From Agromyces allii (GTDB lineage: Bacteria > Actinomycetota > Actinomycetes > Actinomycetales > Microbacteriaceae), in contig NZ_WBIN01000011.1 in assembly GCF_009749385.1 (NCBI RefSeq), positions 186,001 to 250,000 on the forward strand: DNA of 64,000 nt, given 5' to 3'. Made by a program: the position numbers and the translations under genes. Below the pieces are notes generated by a model. That model made no database searches. It saw nothing but the letters and a program-made list of their open reading frames with translations, and was not told the DNA's origin. This document shows positions 18,192-26,270 of the stretch, in pieces (position 1 is the stretch's first letter; each line of letters starts with the position of its first letter).

Positions 18192-19370
18192 TCAGCCGAC
18201 CGGGGTCCAGACGGCCTCGTGCTCCGAACTGCGTTCGACGGCGTCGAGCACGCGCTGGAGGTGCAGGCCGTCGGCGAACGACGGGCTGGGGGCCGTGCCG
18301 GCGGCGATCGCCGTCACGAGTTCGACGACCTGGTGCGAGAAGCCGTGTTCGTACCCGAGCCCGTGCCCGGGCGGCCACCACGGCGCCAGGTAGGGATGCC
18401 CTGGCTCGGTGACCAGCACCCTGCGGAACCCCTGCTCGAGATCGGGGTCCGCGGCGCTGTAGACCTCGAGCTCGTTGAGCCGTTCGAGGTCGAAGGCGAG
18501 GGCGCCGCGCGATCCGGACACCTCGATGGTCAGGGCGTTCTTGCGGCCCGTCGCGAAGCGGGTCGCCTCGAACGTGCCGATCGGCGCGAAGCCGTCCTGC
18601 GACGCGAATCGGCCGGTGACGAGGGCGACGTCGTCGACGGTCACGGTGCCGAGCCGGTCGGTGGCCGTGCCCGAGAGCCCGACCCGTTCACCGAGCAGCG
18701 GCCGCTCGGTCACGATGGTCTCGAGGATTCCCGAGACGCGTTCGAGTCGGAGCCCGGTGATGAACTCGGCGAGGTCGATGGCGTGGGCGCCGATGTCGCC
18801 CAGTGCGCCGGATCCTGCGCGATGCTTCTCGAGCCGCCAGGTCATCGGACCGGTCTCGTCGCGAAGCCAGTCCTGCCGGTAGGCGGCCCGCACCTGCCGC
18901 ACGACGCCGATGCGCCCGGCAGCCACGAGGTCGCGAGCGAACGTCACGGCGGGAACGCGTCGGTAGGTGAGGCCGACCATGCTGATCACCCCGCGTTCGG
19001 CGGCGGCGTTCGCGGCCTCGGCCATCGCCTCGGCTTCGGCGACGGTGTTCGAGAGGGGCTTCTCGCACAGCACGTGCTTGCCCGCCTCGAGCGCGGCGAT
19101 CGCGATCTCGGCGTGCGTGTCGCCCGGGGTGACGATGTCGACGAGGTCGATGTCATCGCGCGCGATCACCTCGCGCCAGTCGGCGGATGCCTCGGCCCAG
19201 CCCCATTTCTCGGCGGCCTGCTCGACGGCCGCGAGGTCGCGCCCGGCCAGGACCTGCATCGTGGGCTTCACGGGGAGATCGAAGAATCTGGGGGCGACGC
19301 GCCAGCTCTGAGAGTGAGCCGCGCCCATGAAGCCTGCGCCGATCATCGCGACGCGGAGCGTGTCCGACAT
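18192..19370 (-). CDS. Gfo/Idh/MocA-family NAD(P)-dependent dehydrogenase
   Basis: A 392-residue oxidoreductase with the N-terminal Rossmann motif VAMIGAGFMGAAHSQ, the catalytic-lysine motif CEKPLSNT near residue 100, and the C-terminal alpha/beta domain. A catalytic-type histidine region GALGDIGAHAIDLAEF follows near residue 190. It probably oxidises the sugar or polyol brought in by the neighbouring CUT2 transporter, with the next gene acting on the product. It lies 96 bases after the binding-protein gene, across a perfect stem-loop. Confidence 0.9.
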   Translation of the reverse strand: MSDTLRVAMIGAGFMGAAHSQSWRVAPRFFDLPVKPTMQVLAGRDLAAVEQAAEKWGWAEASADWREVIARDDIDLVDIVTPGDTHAEIAIAALEAGKHVLCEKPLSNTVAEAEAMAEAANAAAERGVISMVGLTYRRVPAVTFARDLVAAGRIGVVRQVRAAYRQDWLRDETGPMTWRLEKHRAGSGALGDIGAHAIDLAEFITGLRLERVSGILETIVTERPLLGERVGLSGTATDRLGTVTVDDVALVTGRFASQDGFAPIGTFEATRFATGRKNALTIEVSGSRGALAFDLERLNELEVYSAADPDLEQGFRRVLVTEPGHPYLAPWWPPGHGLGYEHGFSHQVVELVTAIAAGTAPSPSFADGLHLQRVLDAVERSSEHEAVWTPVG

Positions 19371-19423
19371 GTCGTCCTTCCTGTGTTTCGGGTTCGGTGG
19401 ACTCTGCAGTCCGATTCGGTGGG

Positions 19424-19459
19424 ATCGAGGTGCCCGGCCGCGGGGCCGGGCACCTCGAT
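19424..19459 (-). promoter_or_regulatory. Perfect 16-bp stem-loop after the CUT2 binding-protein gene
   Basis: Arms ATCGAGGTGCCCGGCC and GGCCGGGCACCTCGAT with a 4-base loop, beginning 7 bases after the binding-protein stop. It probably gives a stable binding-protein mRNA and reduced expression of the dehydrogenase and isomerase genes downstream. Confidence 0.65.
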
Positions 19460-19466
19460 CACTCGA

Positions 19467-20513
19467 TCAGGACTCGAATGCGAGGCCGATGAACTGGTCG
19501 ACGTTGTCCTTGGTGACCACGGGTGCGTCGAGCACGATGCGGGTGGGCACGCTGGGCGTGATCAGGTCGCTCATGGTCTTGCCCTGTGCGATGAGGCGGG
19601 CCAGGGCGATGCCGTCGGCGGCCTGCGTCGACGGGTAGATGATCGTCGCCTTCAGCACGCTGTCGTCGGCCTGGATGGCCTCCATGGCGTTCTTCGAGCC
19701 GGCGCCGCCGACCATGAAGAACTCGTCGCGGCCGGCCGAGTTGATGGCGGCGAGCACGCCGATGCCCTGGTCGTCGTCGTGGTTCCAGATCGCGTCGATC
19801 TTCGGGTTGGCCGAGAGCAGCTGCGATGCGGCGGCCTCGCCGCCCTGCACGGTGAAGTCGGCGGCAACGCGGGCCGAGACCTCGAGGCCGCAGTCGTCGA
19901 GCGCGTCGGCGAAGCCCTGCGAGCGGTCCTGCGTCAGCGGCAGCGAGTCGATGCCGGCGATCTCCGCGACGACCGCGTCTGGGGTATCGCTCAGCTGCTC
20001 GCAGATGTACGTCCCTGCGGAGACGCCCATGCCGTAGTTGTCGCCGAGCACGGTCGTGCGCGCGGCGAACGGGCTGGAGAACTCGCGGTCGACGTTGATG
20101 ACCGGGATGCCGGCCTCCATCGCCTTGATCGCGACCTCGGTCAGTGCCGCACCATCGCTGGGCAGCAGCACGATCGCGTCGACGCCCTCGTTGATGAAGG
20201 TCTCGACGGCGGCGATCTGCGCGTTGGCGTCGTTCGTGCCCTCCGCGACCTTCAGCTCGACATCACTGAAGCCCGCGGCTGCGGCCTGGGCGCCGGAGTT
20301 GATGGCGCCGAGCCAGCCGTGGTCGGCGGCCGGGCCCGAGAAGCCGATCACGACGTTGTCGCCGGATGCCGCGTTCTCCTCGCTGCTGGTGCCCTGATCG
20401 GTGACGCTCTCCTGCTCGGCTCCGCCGGTGCAGCCTGCGAGGAGTCCGATGGCGAGGACGGACGCCCCCACACCGAACAGCGCGCGCTTGGCGAGCGTGT
20501 GATTCCGTGCCAT
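19467..20513 (-). CDS. CUT2 sugar ABC transporter, RbsB-type solute-binding lipoprotein
   Basis: A 348-residue lipoprotein; the lipobox LLAGC puts the lipidated residue at Cys28. The mature protein has RbsB landmarks: VIGFSGPAADHGWLGAINSG, VDAIVLLPSDG, IPVINVDREFSS and IDAIWNHDDDQGIGVLAAI. It would bind a monosaccharide or cyclitol for the divergent RbsA/RbsC pair. The ATG at 20513 follows AAGGAGAGAA. It is the first gene of the leftward operon binding protein - dehydrogenase - isomerase. Confidence 0.92.
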   Translation of the reverse strand: MARNHTLAKRALFGVGASVLAIGLLAGCTGGAEQESVTDQGTSSEENAASGDNVVIGFSGPAADHGWLGAINSGAQAAAAGFSDVELKVAEGTNDANAQIAAVETFINEGVDAIVLLPSDGAALTEVAIKAMEAGIPVINVDREFSSPFAARTTVLGDNYGMGVSAGTYICEQLSDTPDAVVAEIAGIDSLPLTQDRSQGFADALDDCGLEVSARVAADFTVQGGEAAASQLLSANPKIDAIWNHDDDQGIGVLAAINSAGRDEFFMVGGAGSKNAMEAIQADDSVLKATIIYPSTQAADGIALARLIAQGKTMSDLITPSVPTRIVLDAPVVTKDNVDQFIGLAFES

Positions 20514-20552
20514 GAGTTCTCTCCTTTGAGGTGATTGCTGGTGTGATCGCGT

Positions 20553-20575
20553 GGCGATGCGGGGTGGGCATCGCC
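20553..20575 (-). promoter_or_regulatory. 5'-leader hairpin of the CUT2 binding-protein mRNA
   Basis: 8-bp perfect inverted repeat GGCGATGC / GCATCGCC with a 7-base loop, 40-62 bases upstream of the start codon. Function unknown. Confidence 0.4.
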
Positions 20576-20585
20576 GTTCGGCGTG

Positions 20586-20606
20586 TTTGTTTTTAGTCAC
20601 ATCAAA
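20586..20606. promoter_or_regulatory. Candidate ROK-type operator in the divergent CUT2 promoter region
   Basis: TTTGTTTTTAGTCACATCAAA is an A/T-rich island in otherwise GC-rich DNA, with TTTG / CAAA ends and partial symmetry inside. It lies between the divergent binding-protein and ATPase genes. A/T-rich interrupted palindromes are usual for ROK repressors, and two ROK genes flank this locus. The assignment is by position and composition only. Confidence 0.4.
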
Positions 20607-20732
20607 TACGCCGTGGGAACCATACCAACCCACGCATTGGCTGTCCACAAGCATTTTCCGTAGGCCCGGAACCACGCGCACACCCGCACTCTCCCGGGAG
20701 ATTTGCCGATTTCGGCCGCACGAAAGGTCTGA

Positions 20733-20738
20733 TATGTT
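20733..20738 (+). promoter_or_regulatory. -10 box of the ATPase-permease operon, probably leaderless
   Basis: TATGTT ends 6 bases before the ATG at 20745; the ATG has no ribosome-binding site. A candidate -35, TTCGGC, lies 16 bp upstream. Confidence 0.45.
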
Positions 20739-20744
20739 GCGACC

Positions 20745-22262
20745 ATGATCAAAGTCGACCACCCGGTGTTGCTGGACGCCCGAGGGCTTCGGAAGTCCTT
20801 CGCAGGCGTTCACGCGCTGAAAGACGTGAGCCTGGAGATCCTGGCCGGCGAAGTCCATTGCATCCTCGGCCAGAACGGCGCAGGCAAGTCCACGCTCATC
20901 AAGACGCTCGCCGGAGTGCACCAACCCGACGAAGGCGAGATCCTGTGGCTCGGCGACCCGGTGTCGATCCCCGACCCCCAGGCCGCCCTCGAACTCGGCA
21001 TCGCGACCATGTACCAGGAGCTCGACGTCGTCGACGGCCTCACCGTCGCCGAGAACATCTTCCTCGGACACGAACTCGCGAAGGCCGGATTCACCAGTCG
21101 AAGCCAGGCCCATCGACGCACCAAGGAGCTCATGCAGCGCCTCGGCCACGGATCGATCTCGCCGAACACCGAGGTGGGCTCGCTCAGCGCGGCCAACAAG
21201 CAGATCGTGAGCATGGCGCGCGCACTCTCGCACGACATCAAGCTCATCATCATGGACGAGCCGAGCGCCGTGCTCGACTCCGAAGAGGTCAAGAACCTCT
21301 TCGCGGTCGTCCGCGAGCTGACGAACGCGGGCATCGCGGTGGTCTACATCACCCATCGCCTCGAGGAGATCCGCCAGATCGGCGACCGCATCACGGTCAT
21401 CAAGGACGGGCGAAGCATGGCCCACGGGCTCGCGGTCGCCGAGACGCCGACCTCGGAGCTCATCCGGCTCATGACCGGCCGGAACGTCGAGAACGTCTTC
21501 CCGCCGGCGGTGCCGATCCGCGACGACGCACCCGTCATGCTCGACGTCGACGGCCTGCAGTTGGCGGGCGTGTTCTCCGACGTGTCGTTCTCGGTGCGCG
21601 CCGGCGAGATCGTCGGCCTCGCCGGGCTCGTCGGCTCCGGCCGCTCCGAGATCCTCGAGACGATCTACGGCGCGCGCCGCGCGACCGCCGGCACCGTCTC
21701 CGTCGCCGGCACGGCACTCCGCCGCGGCTCGGTCGTCGCGTCGGTCGCCGCGGGCATGGGACTCTCTCCCGAAGAGCGCAAGAGCCAGGGCCTCGTGCTC
21801 GAGGAGCCCATCTACGTCAACGTCACGCTCTCGTCGATCTCCCGCTTCGCGCGGGCCGGATGGCTCGACGCGCGAGCCGAGCGCAAGGCGGCGAGGGCGC
21901 AGATCGAGGCGCTCGAACTCCGCCCCGCCGACCCCGACCGCGCCGCCGTCACCCTCTCCGGCGGCAACCAGCAGAAGATCCTCCTCGCCCGCTGGCTCGT
22001 GCACGGCACCCGCGTGCTCCTGCTCGACGAGCCCACCCGAGGCGTCGACGTCGGCGCCCGCACCGAGATCTACGCCCTCATCCGACGCCTCGCCGCCGAA
22101 GGCAACGCCATCGTCGTCGTCTCCAGCGAGATCGAAGAGGTCCTCGGCCTCGCCGACACCGTGCTCGTCGTCGCCGACGGCCGAGTGCTCGACTCCCTCC
22201 CCGCCTCCGCAATCGATGAGCACGGCGTGCTCGAACTCGTCATGAAAGGAGCTGCCGCGTGA
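20745..22262 (+). CDS. CUT2 sugar ABC transporter, RbsA-type double ATPase
   Basis: A 505-residue protein with two fused nucleotide-binding domains. Domain 1 has Walker A GQNGAGKST and Walker B LIIMDEPSAVLD; its signature is degenerate (LSAANKQ). Domain 2 has the usual atypical Walker A region (GLVGSGRSE), signature LSGGNQQ and Walker B LLLDEPTRGVDVG. Length and pattern match RbsA/MglA proteins. The ATG is almost at the predicted transcription start. It powers the RbsC-like permease encoded next, with a GTGA overlap. Confidence 0.93.
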   Translation: MIKVDHPVLLDARGLRKSFAGVHALKDVSLEILAGEVHCILGQNGAGKSTLIKTLAGVHQPDEGEILWLGDPVSIPDPQAALELGIATMYQELDVVDGLTVAENIFLGHELAKAGFTSRSQAHRRTKELMQRLGHGSISPNTEVGSLSAANKQIVSMARALSHDIKLIIMDEPSAVLDSEEVKNLFAVVRELTNAGIAVVYITHRLEEIRQIGDRITVIKDGRSMAHGLAVAETPTSELIRLMTGRNVENVFPPAVPIRDDAPVMLDVDGLQLAGVFSDVSFSVRAGEIVGLAGLVGSGRSEILETIYGARRATAGTVSVAGTALRRGSVVASVAAGMGLSPEERKSQGLVLEEPIYVNVTLSSISRFARAGWLDARAERKAARAQIEALELRPADPDRAAVTLSGGNQQKILLARWLVHGTRVLLLDEPTRGVDVGARTEIYALIRRLAAEGNAIVVVSSEIEEVLGLADTVLVVADGRVLDSLPASAIDEHGVLELVMKGAAA

Positions 22263-23323
22263 GCGAGCAGACCACCCCCGGCACCGACATCGCCACCCCG
22301 CCCGGTCCCGAGACCACCACCACCTCGGTCGCAGAGATCCCCCAGCAATCCTCGCTCCGCCGCCTGCTGGGCGGTCCTGTCGGGCGCAACGCCGGGCTCG
22401 TCGTCGCCCTGCTCCTGATCGTCGTGGTCGGCGCGATCACGGCCGGCGACACCTTCTTCCAGGTGTCCAACATGCTGACGATCCTGCGCCAGGCCTCGAT
22501 CATCGGCGTCATCAGCGTCGGCATGACGCTCGTCATCACCGCGGGCGGCATCGACCTCTCGGTCGGATCGGTCATGGGCCTCGCCTCGATCGCCGCGACC
22601 CTGGCCGTGACGCAGGACCTCGCCGGCAGCTCGCACTGGATCGTCATGGTGGTCGTCGCGCTCGCGATCGGCCTCGCCGCCGGCCTCGTGAACGGCGTGG
22701 TCATCTCCTACGGCAAGGTCGTGGCGTTCATGGCCACGCTCGCGATGCTCGTCGCGGCCCGCGGCCTCGCGGAGATCCTCGCCGAACGACGCACCCTCGT
22801 CGTCGAGAGCCGCGGCTTCATCGAGTTCATGAACGCGGACTTCCTGGGCGTCGACATCCTGATCTGGATCTTCGCGCTCGTCGCGGCAGCCGGCTGGCTG
22901 ATCCTGAACCGCACGACCTTCGGTCGTCGCACGGTCGCCATCGGCGGCAACCGCGAGGCCGCCCGCCTCGCCGGCATCGACGTGAAGCGGCACACCATGT
23001 GGCTCTACGCCATCGCCGGCCTCTGCGCGGGCATCGCGGCCGTCATGATCCTCGGGCGCACGACGGCCGGCACGTCGACGCACGGCACGCTGTACGAGCT
23101 CGATGCGATCGCGGCCGTCGTCGTCGGCGGCACGCTGCTGGTCGGCGGCCGCGGCACCGTCACGGGCACGGTGTTCGGCGTGCTCATCTTCGCGACGCTG
23201 ACGAACGTGTTCGTGCAGAACAATCTCTCGTCGTCCGTGCAGGCCGTCGCCAAGGGCGTCATCATCGTCGTCGCGGTGCTGCTCCAGCAGCGGTTCTCGA
23301 AGCCGACCGGGGCTCGCGAGTAG
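22259..23323 (+). CDS. CUT2 sugar ABC transporter, RbsC-type permease
   Basis: A 354-residue permease starting with GTG that overlaps the ATPase stop (GTGA). A Thr/Pro-rich N-terminal tail of about 45 residues is followed by 8-10 membrane segments with family motifs TAGGIDLSVGSVMGL and ELDAIAAVVVGGTLLVGGRGT. It works with the divergent binding protein. Its 3' end faces the convergent ROK gene across a repeat-containing gap. Confidence 0.92.
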   Translation: MSEQTTPGTDIATPPGPETTTTSVAEIPQQSSLRRLLGGPVGRNAGLVVALLLIVVVGAITAGDTFFQVSNMLTILRQASIIGVISVGMTLVITAGGIDLSVGSVMGLASIAATLAVTQDLAGSSHWIVMVVVALAIGLAAGLVNGVVISYGKVVAFMATLAMLVAARGLAEILAERRTLVVESRGFIEFMNADFLGVDILIWIFALVAAAGWLILNRTTFGRRTVAIGGNREAARLAGIDVKRHTMWLYAIAGLCAGIAAVMILGRTTAGTSTHGTLYELDAIAAVVVGGTLLVGGRGTVTGTVFGVLIFATLTNVFVQNNLSSSVQAVAKGVIIVVAVLLQQRFSKPTGARE

Positions 23324-23360
23324 CCCGGGCAGCAGCCCGCGCGCAGCGGCCCGTCACGGC

Positions 23361-23463
23361 TCGGTCGAGCCGGGCGGGCCGCAGCCGTGTCGGCGTGCCG
23401 GGCGGGCCGCTGCCGTGTCGGCGTGCCGGGCGGGCCGCAGCCGTGTCGGCGTGCCGGGGTGCC
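23361..23463. repeat. 28-bp tandem repeat between convergent genes
   Basis: Two full copies (23387-23414, 23415-23442) differ at one base and are flanked by a partial copy on each side. The unit reads GTGTCGGCGTGCCGGGCGGG followed by CCGCAGCC. It fills most of the 146-base gap between the RbsC-like gene and the ROK gene. Confidence 0.8.
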
Positions 23464-23469
23464 GACGTC

Positions 23470-24705
23470 TCAGCCGGCTGCGACGCGCTCCGCGCCGGGC
23501 ATGATGCCCGTCGACGCGGAGGTCGGATCGCGGAGGATCGTGCGGAAGACGAGTTCGCCGGCGCCGATCAGAACGTTGTCCTCAAGGGTCGACGACACGA
23601 TCCTCACCTCGGAGGCGGGCCCCGCGAGGGCTGACCGCTCGACGTCGTCCTGCAGGCGCGCGTCGGTCGCGTTGCGCAGCGCTCCGAGGAACCCGCCGAG
23701 CACGATGACGCCCGGGTTGAAGATGTTGACGATGTTCCGCATCGCGACGCCGAGGTAGGTCAGCTGACGGTCGACCAGCTCCGTGACGTCCTGGTCGGTG
23801 CCGTAGGCATCACGAAGTCGCTGCTCGAGCAGGTTCGCCTCGGCATCGCCGAGGCCGACCACGCCGAGCAGGTCGTCGCGATTCACCTCGGTCTCGAGAC
23901 ATCCGATCGCCCCGCAGTGGCACAGGCCGCCGTCGGAGTTGACGAGCATGTGACCGAGCTCGCCGCTGTAGCCGTTCTCGCCCGAGAGCAGCTGCCCGCC
24001 GACGATGACGCCGCCGCCGATGCCGCCGGCGCCGCCGTTCAGGTACACGACGTTCTCCTCGTCGACGCCCTGGCCGAACTGCCCCTCGGCGACCACGGCG
24101 CACGTGGCGTCGTTCGCGGCCCAGGTCGGCAGGCCGGTCGCCGACGCGACCATGTCGACCAGCGGCTCGTCGCGCCAGTCGAGGTGCGGGGCGACGCGGA
24201 CGACGCCGTCGCGGGCGCCGACCAGTCCGGGCACGCCGATGCCGATGCCGAGCACCGTTCCGCCGTCGGAGAGCTCGAGGCCGCGCACGAGGGCGTGCAG
24301 GGTGTTGACCGTGTGCACGGCCGACGGCGCATGCTCGACGTCGAATCGGAACTCGCGCAGCACGCGACCGCCCATGGCGACCACGCCGATCGCGATCGCG
24401 TCCTTGTCGGGGTGCACCGCAACCGCGATGTGGCGTGGCGAGGGACCGATCACGGTGCTCGGACGGCCGACGCGCTTCGTGTCGACCGGCTGCGACACCG
24501 TGACGAGGTCGAGCGACTCGAGCTCGGTGACGATCGTGGCGACCGTGGACCGGTTGAGGCCGGTCGCGTGCGTGAGGTCCGCACGGGTCATGGAGCGGTT
24601 CGCGTGGACCAGGGAGAGCACCGTGCTGAGGTTCTGCCGACGGAGATCCTCGAGGTTCCGGCCCTTGGATCCGACACGCGAGGTGCCTCCGATCGGATCC
24701 TTCAT
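23470..24705 (-). CDS. ROK-family transcriptional regulator (right flank of CUT2 locus)
   Basis: A 411-residue ROK regulator, clearly a paralogue of the one at 15818. It has a winged helix (MTRADLTHATGLNRSTVATI), glycine loop YLNGGAGGIGGGVIVGG and zinc motif CHCGAIGCLETE. GGAGG precedes the ATG at 24705 at ideal spacing. Having two ROK regulators with one transporter is unusual; one may control transport and the other catabolism. A LacI-type palindrome in its own upstream region suggests additional outside control. Confidence 0.9.
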   Translation of the reverse strand: MKDPIGGTSRVGSKGRNLEDLRRQNLSTVLSLVHANRSMTRADLTHATGLNRSTVATIVTELESLDLVTVSQPVDTKRVGRPSTVIGPSPRHIAVAVHPDKDAIAIGVVAMGGRVLREFRFDVEHAPSAVHTVNTLHALVRGLELSDGGTVLGIGIGVPGLVGARDGVVRVAPHLDWRDEPLVDMVASATGLPTWAANDATCAVVAEGQFGQGVDEENVVYLNGGAGGIGGGVIVGGQLLSGENGYSGELGHMLVNSDGGLCHCGAIGCLETEVNRDDLLGVVGLGDAEANLLEQRLRDAYGTDQDVTELVDRQLTYLGVAMRNIVNIFNPGVIVLGGFLGALRNATDARLQDDVERSALAGPASEVRIVSSTLEDNVLIGAGELVFRTILRDPTSASTGIMPGAERVAAG

Positions 24706-24854
24706 CCCACCTCCAATGGGTGATCTCGTCTGCGGCTCGATGCCTGGCGAACGAGGACTGTCTCCGAATGCTACTCGGATTGTTGGAATCGAGGCCGAAA
24801 GCACAGGCGGCGTGGACACGGGTCCTTCGCATCCAGCGCCGCCGGAACACTGCT

Positions 24855-24868
24855 TGAGAGCGCTCTCA
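24855..24868. promoter_or_regulatory. Perfect 14-bp palindrome, LacI-type operator
   Basis: TGAGAGCGCTCTCA is fully symmetric and resembles CebR-type LacI operators of actinobacteria (TGGGAGCGCTCCCA). It lies about 150 bases upstream of the ROK start. None of the three LacI genes in the window has operators of this sequence, so the regulator is probably elsewhere. Confidence 0.6.
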
Positions 24869-24945
24869 TCGAGTCGCCCCAGTGTATCCCCGAACGATCC
24901 TGAAAAGGAGGGGTGATTGCGTCGGATGACGACGGATCGCGATTT

Positions 24946-24961
24946 TGTTGTAATTCCAGTC
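24946..24961. promoter_or_regulatory. Repeated motif, copy 1
   Basis: TGTTGTAATTCCAGTC matches 14 of 16 bases with a copy at 26126, in the same orientation on the other side of the DUF916 gene. It is probably a binding site for an unidentified regulator. Confidence 0.45.
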
Positions 24962-25014
24962 TAAATCGCGCCTCGATCGCCGAGACCGGCCGATGCAACG
25001 CGGGGCGGCGTCCG

Positions 25015-26091
25015 TCAGGCGTCGACCCGATCCGACGAGGGCGACGTCGACCACGCCTCGCGTCGACCCTCCTCCCTCGCCTGCTCGACGAGGTCGGCGA
25101 CCTCCCTCCGGCTTCGGCGGCGCCGCGCGACGAGGGCGACCACGATGAGCCCGAGCGCGAGGAGGACCACGAGCTGCGGCAGCGGCGGCGCCCAGGTCGT
25201 GAGCGACACCGACTCGGCGGCGCCCGGTGCCGGCTCCCAGCTGCCCGCGGCATCCGCGACCTCGACCGAGGCGGCGATGCGCGTCGGAACGAGCAGCAGC
25301 GGCCACACGTCCTCGAGCACGACCGAGATCTCCCTCCGATCGCCCGGCAGCAGCTCGATCGCCTCATCCGAGGGCGCGAACGCCGCAGCGCCACCCGCCG
25401 CCTCGACCTGCCCGGTGACCGACAGCCTCGTGTTGCCGGTGTTCTCCACGGCGAAGGCGACGGTCGCCCGGCCGGGGGCGAACGGATTCCAGGAGATGCG
25501 GTAGTCCGAGGTCGCGTCGACGATGGCGAGCGAGGGCGCCAGTTCCCCGACGACGCGCGTGAGCACGCGGAACCCGACCCGACTCTCGATGCCGATCGTC
25601 GCGCCGTCGTCGGACCCGACCGAGGTGATCGACGCAGCGACTCCGGCGGCGTAGTCGCCCGGCACGGCGCGGTCCGGAACGGCGATCGTGAAGGGCACCA
25701 CCGCGGTGCCGTTCGCCGGCACGGTGACGCTCTCCGGCAGCTCGATCCAGAGCCCGGCCGCGGTCGAGGGCGTCGAGGCGGGCAGCATGTTGAAGCGACC
25801 GGTCTCGGTGAAGTAGCCGTCGGCGGCCGACAGCGCGAAGGTGACCTCCGACGCCCCGAGGTTGCGCACCGCGAGGTGCTCGACGCGGGTCTCCCCCGGA
25901 TCGAGCGACTGCTCGACCCACGAGCGGTCATCGGGCCCATCGGCGTCGGCCGGGGTCACCGACCACGTCACCGCGGGGTCTTCAGCGGCGGATGCGGCCT
26001 GCGGAAGGGCTGCCTGGAACGCGACGGACGCGAGCAGCGCAGCCATGACGCCGAGTCCGACGCGTTGCGCGAACCTGCTGAAGGACTTCAT
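25015..26091 (-). CDS. DUF916 (WxL-associated) cell-surface membrane protein
   Basis: A 358-residue protein with a signal peptide (cleavage after about residue 35, ASAAED), DUF916-type beta-sandwich domains, a membrane segment near residues 308-330 (LPQLVVLLALGLIVVALV) and a basic cytoplasmic tail. The opening VTWSVTPADADGPD, the SAADGYF motif and GIESRVGFRVLTRV match, almost residue for residue, the protein encoded at 60115. In Firmicutes such proteins (CscA type) occur with WxL proteins in surface complexes. Here the WxL-like gene is 2 kb away (28152), with an MFS gene between. Its promoter region carries the TGTTGT motif. Confidence 0.8.
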   Translation of the reverse strand: MKSFSRFAQRVGLGVMAALLASVAFQAALPQAASAAEDPAVTWSVTPADADGPDDRSWVEQSLDPGETRVEHLAVRNLGASEVTFALSAADGYFTETGRFNMLPASTPSTAAGLWIELPESVTVPANGTAVVPFTIAVPDRAVPGDYAAGVAASITSVGSDDGATIGIESRVGFRVLTRVVGELAPSLAIVDATSDYRISWNPFAPGRATVAFAVENTGNTRLSVTGQVEAAGGAAAFAPSDEAIELLPGDRREISVVLEDVWPLLLVPTRIAASVEVADAAGSWEPAPGAAESVSLTTWAPPLPQLVVLLALGLIVVALVARRRRSRREVADLVEQAREEGRREAWSTSPSSDRVDA

Positions 26092-26125
26092 CGTCCACTC
26101 CTCGACCCTCGACCGGATGTCTGTA

Positions 26126-26141
26126 TGTTGTGACTCCAGTC
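26126..26141. promoter_or_regulatory. Repeated motif, copy 2
   Basis: TGTTGTGACTCCAGTC, partner of the motif at 24946. It includes the small perfect palindrome TGACTCCAGTCA (26131-26142). It lies between the divergent DUF916 and MFS genes and could control either. Confidence 0.5.
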
Positions 26142-26270
26142 ATATTACCCATAGCCTGCTGTCGTCGCGTCGATGCGACGACGGTCCGACGACACGCTCG
26201 ACCCGAATGCCGGTTCGTCTCGGCGACGTCCGGGCGACCCCGACGACCGGGACACCAGACAGGAGCACCC

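Larger units (their letters stand above)
24706..25014. other. Intergenic region upstream of the ROK gene
   Basis: This 309-base gap has no credible gene. It contains the perfect palindrome at 24855, a leftward -10-like TACACT at 24882-24887, the repeated motif at 24946, and an 8-bp inverted repeat CGCGATTT / AAATCGCG around that motif (24938-24969). Confidence 0.6.

Noticed and set aside
24913..26133. Plus-strand frame preceded by AAAAGGAGGGG
   Set aside because: A good ribosome-binding-like sequence and GTG, but the frame is antisense to the DUF916 gene and its translation is Arg-rich without any domain.
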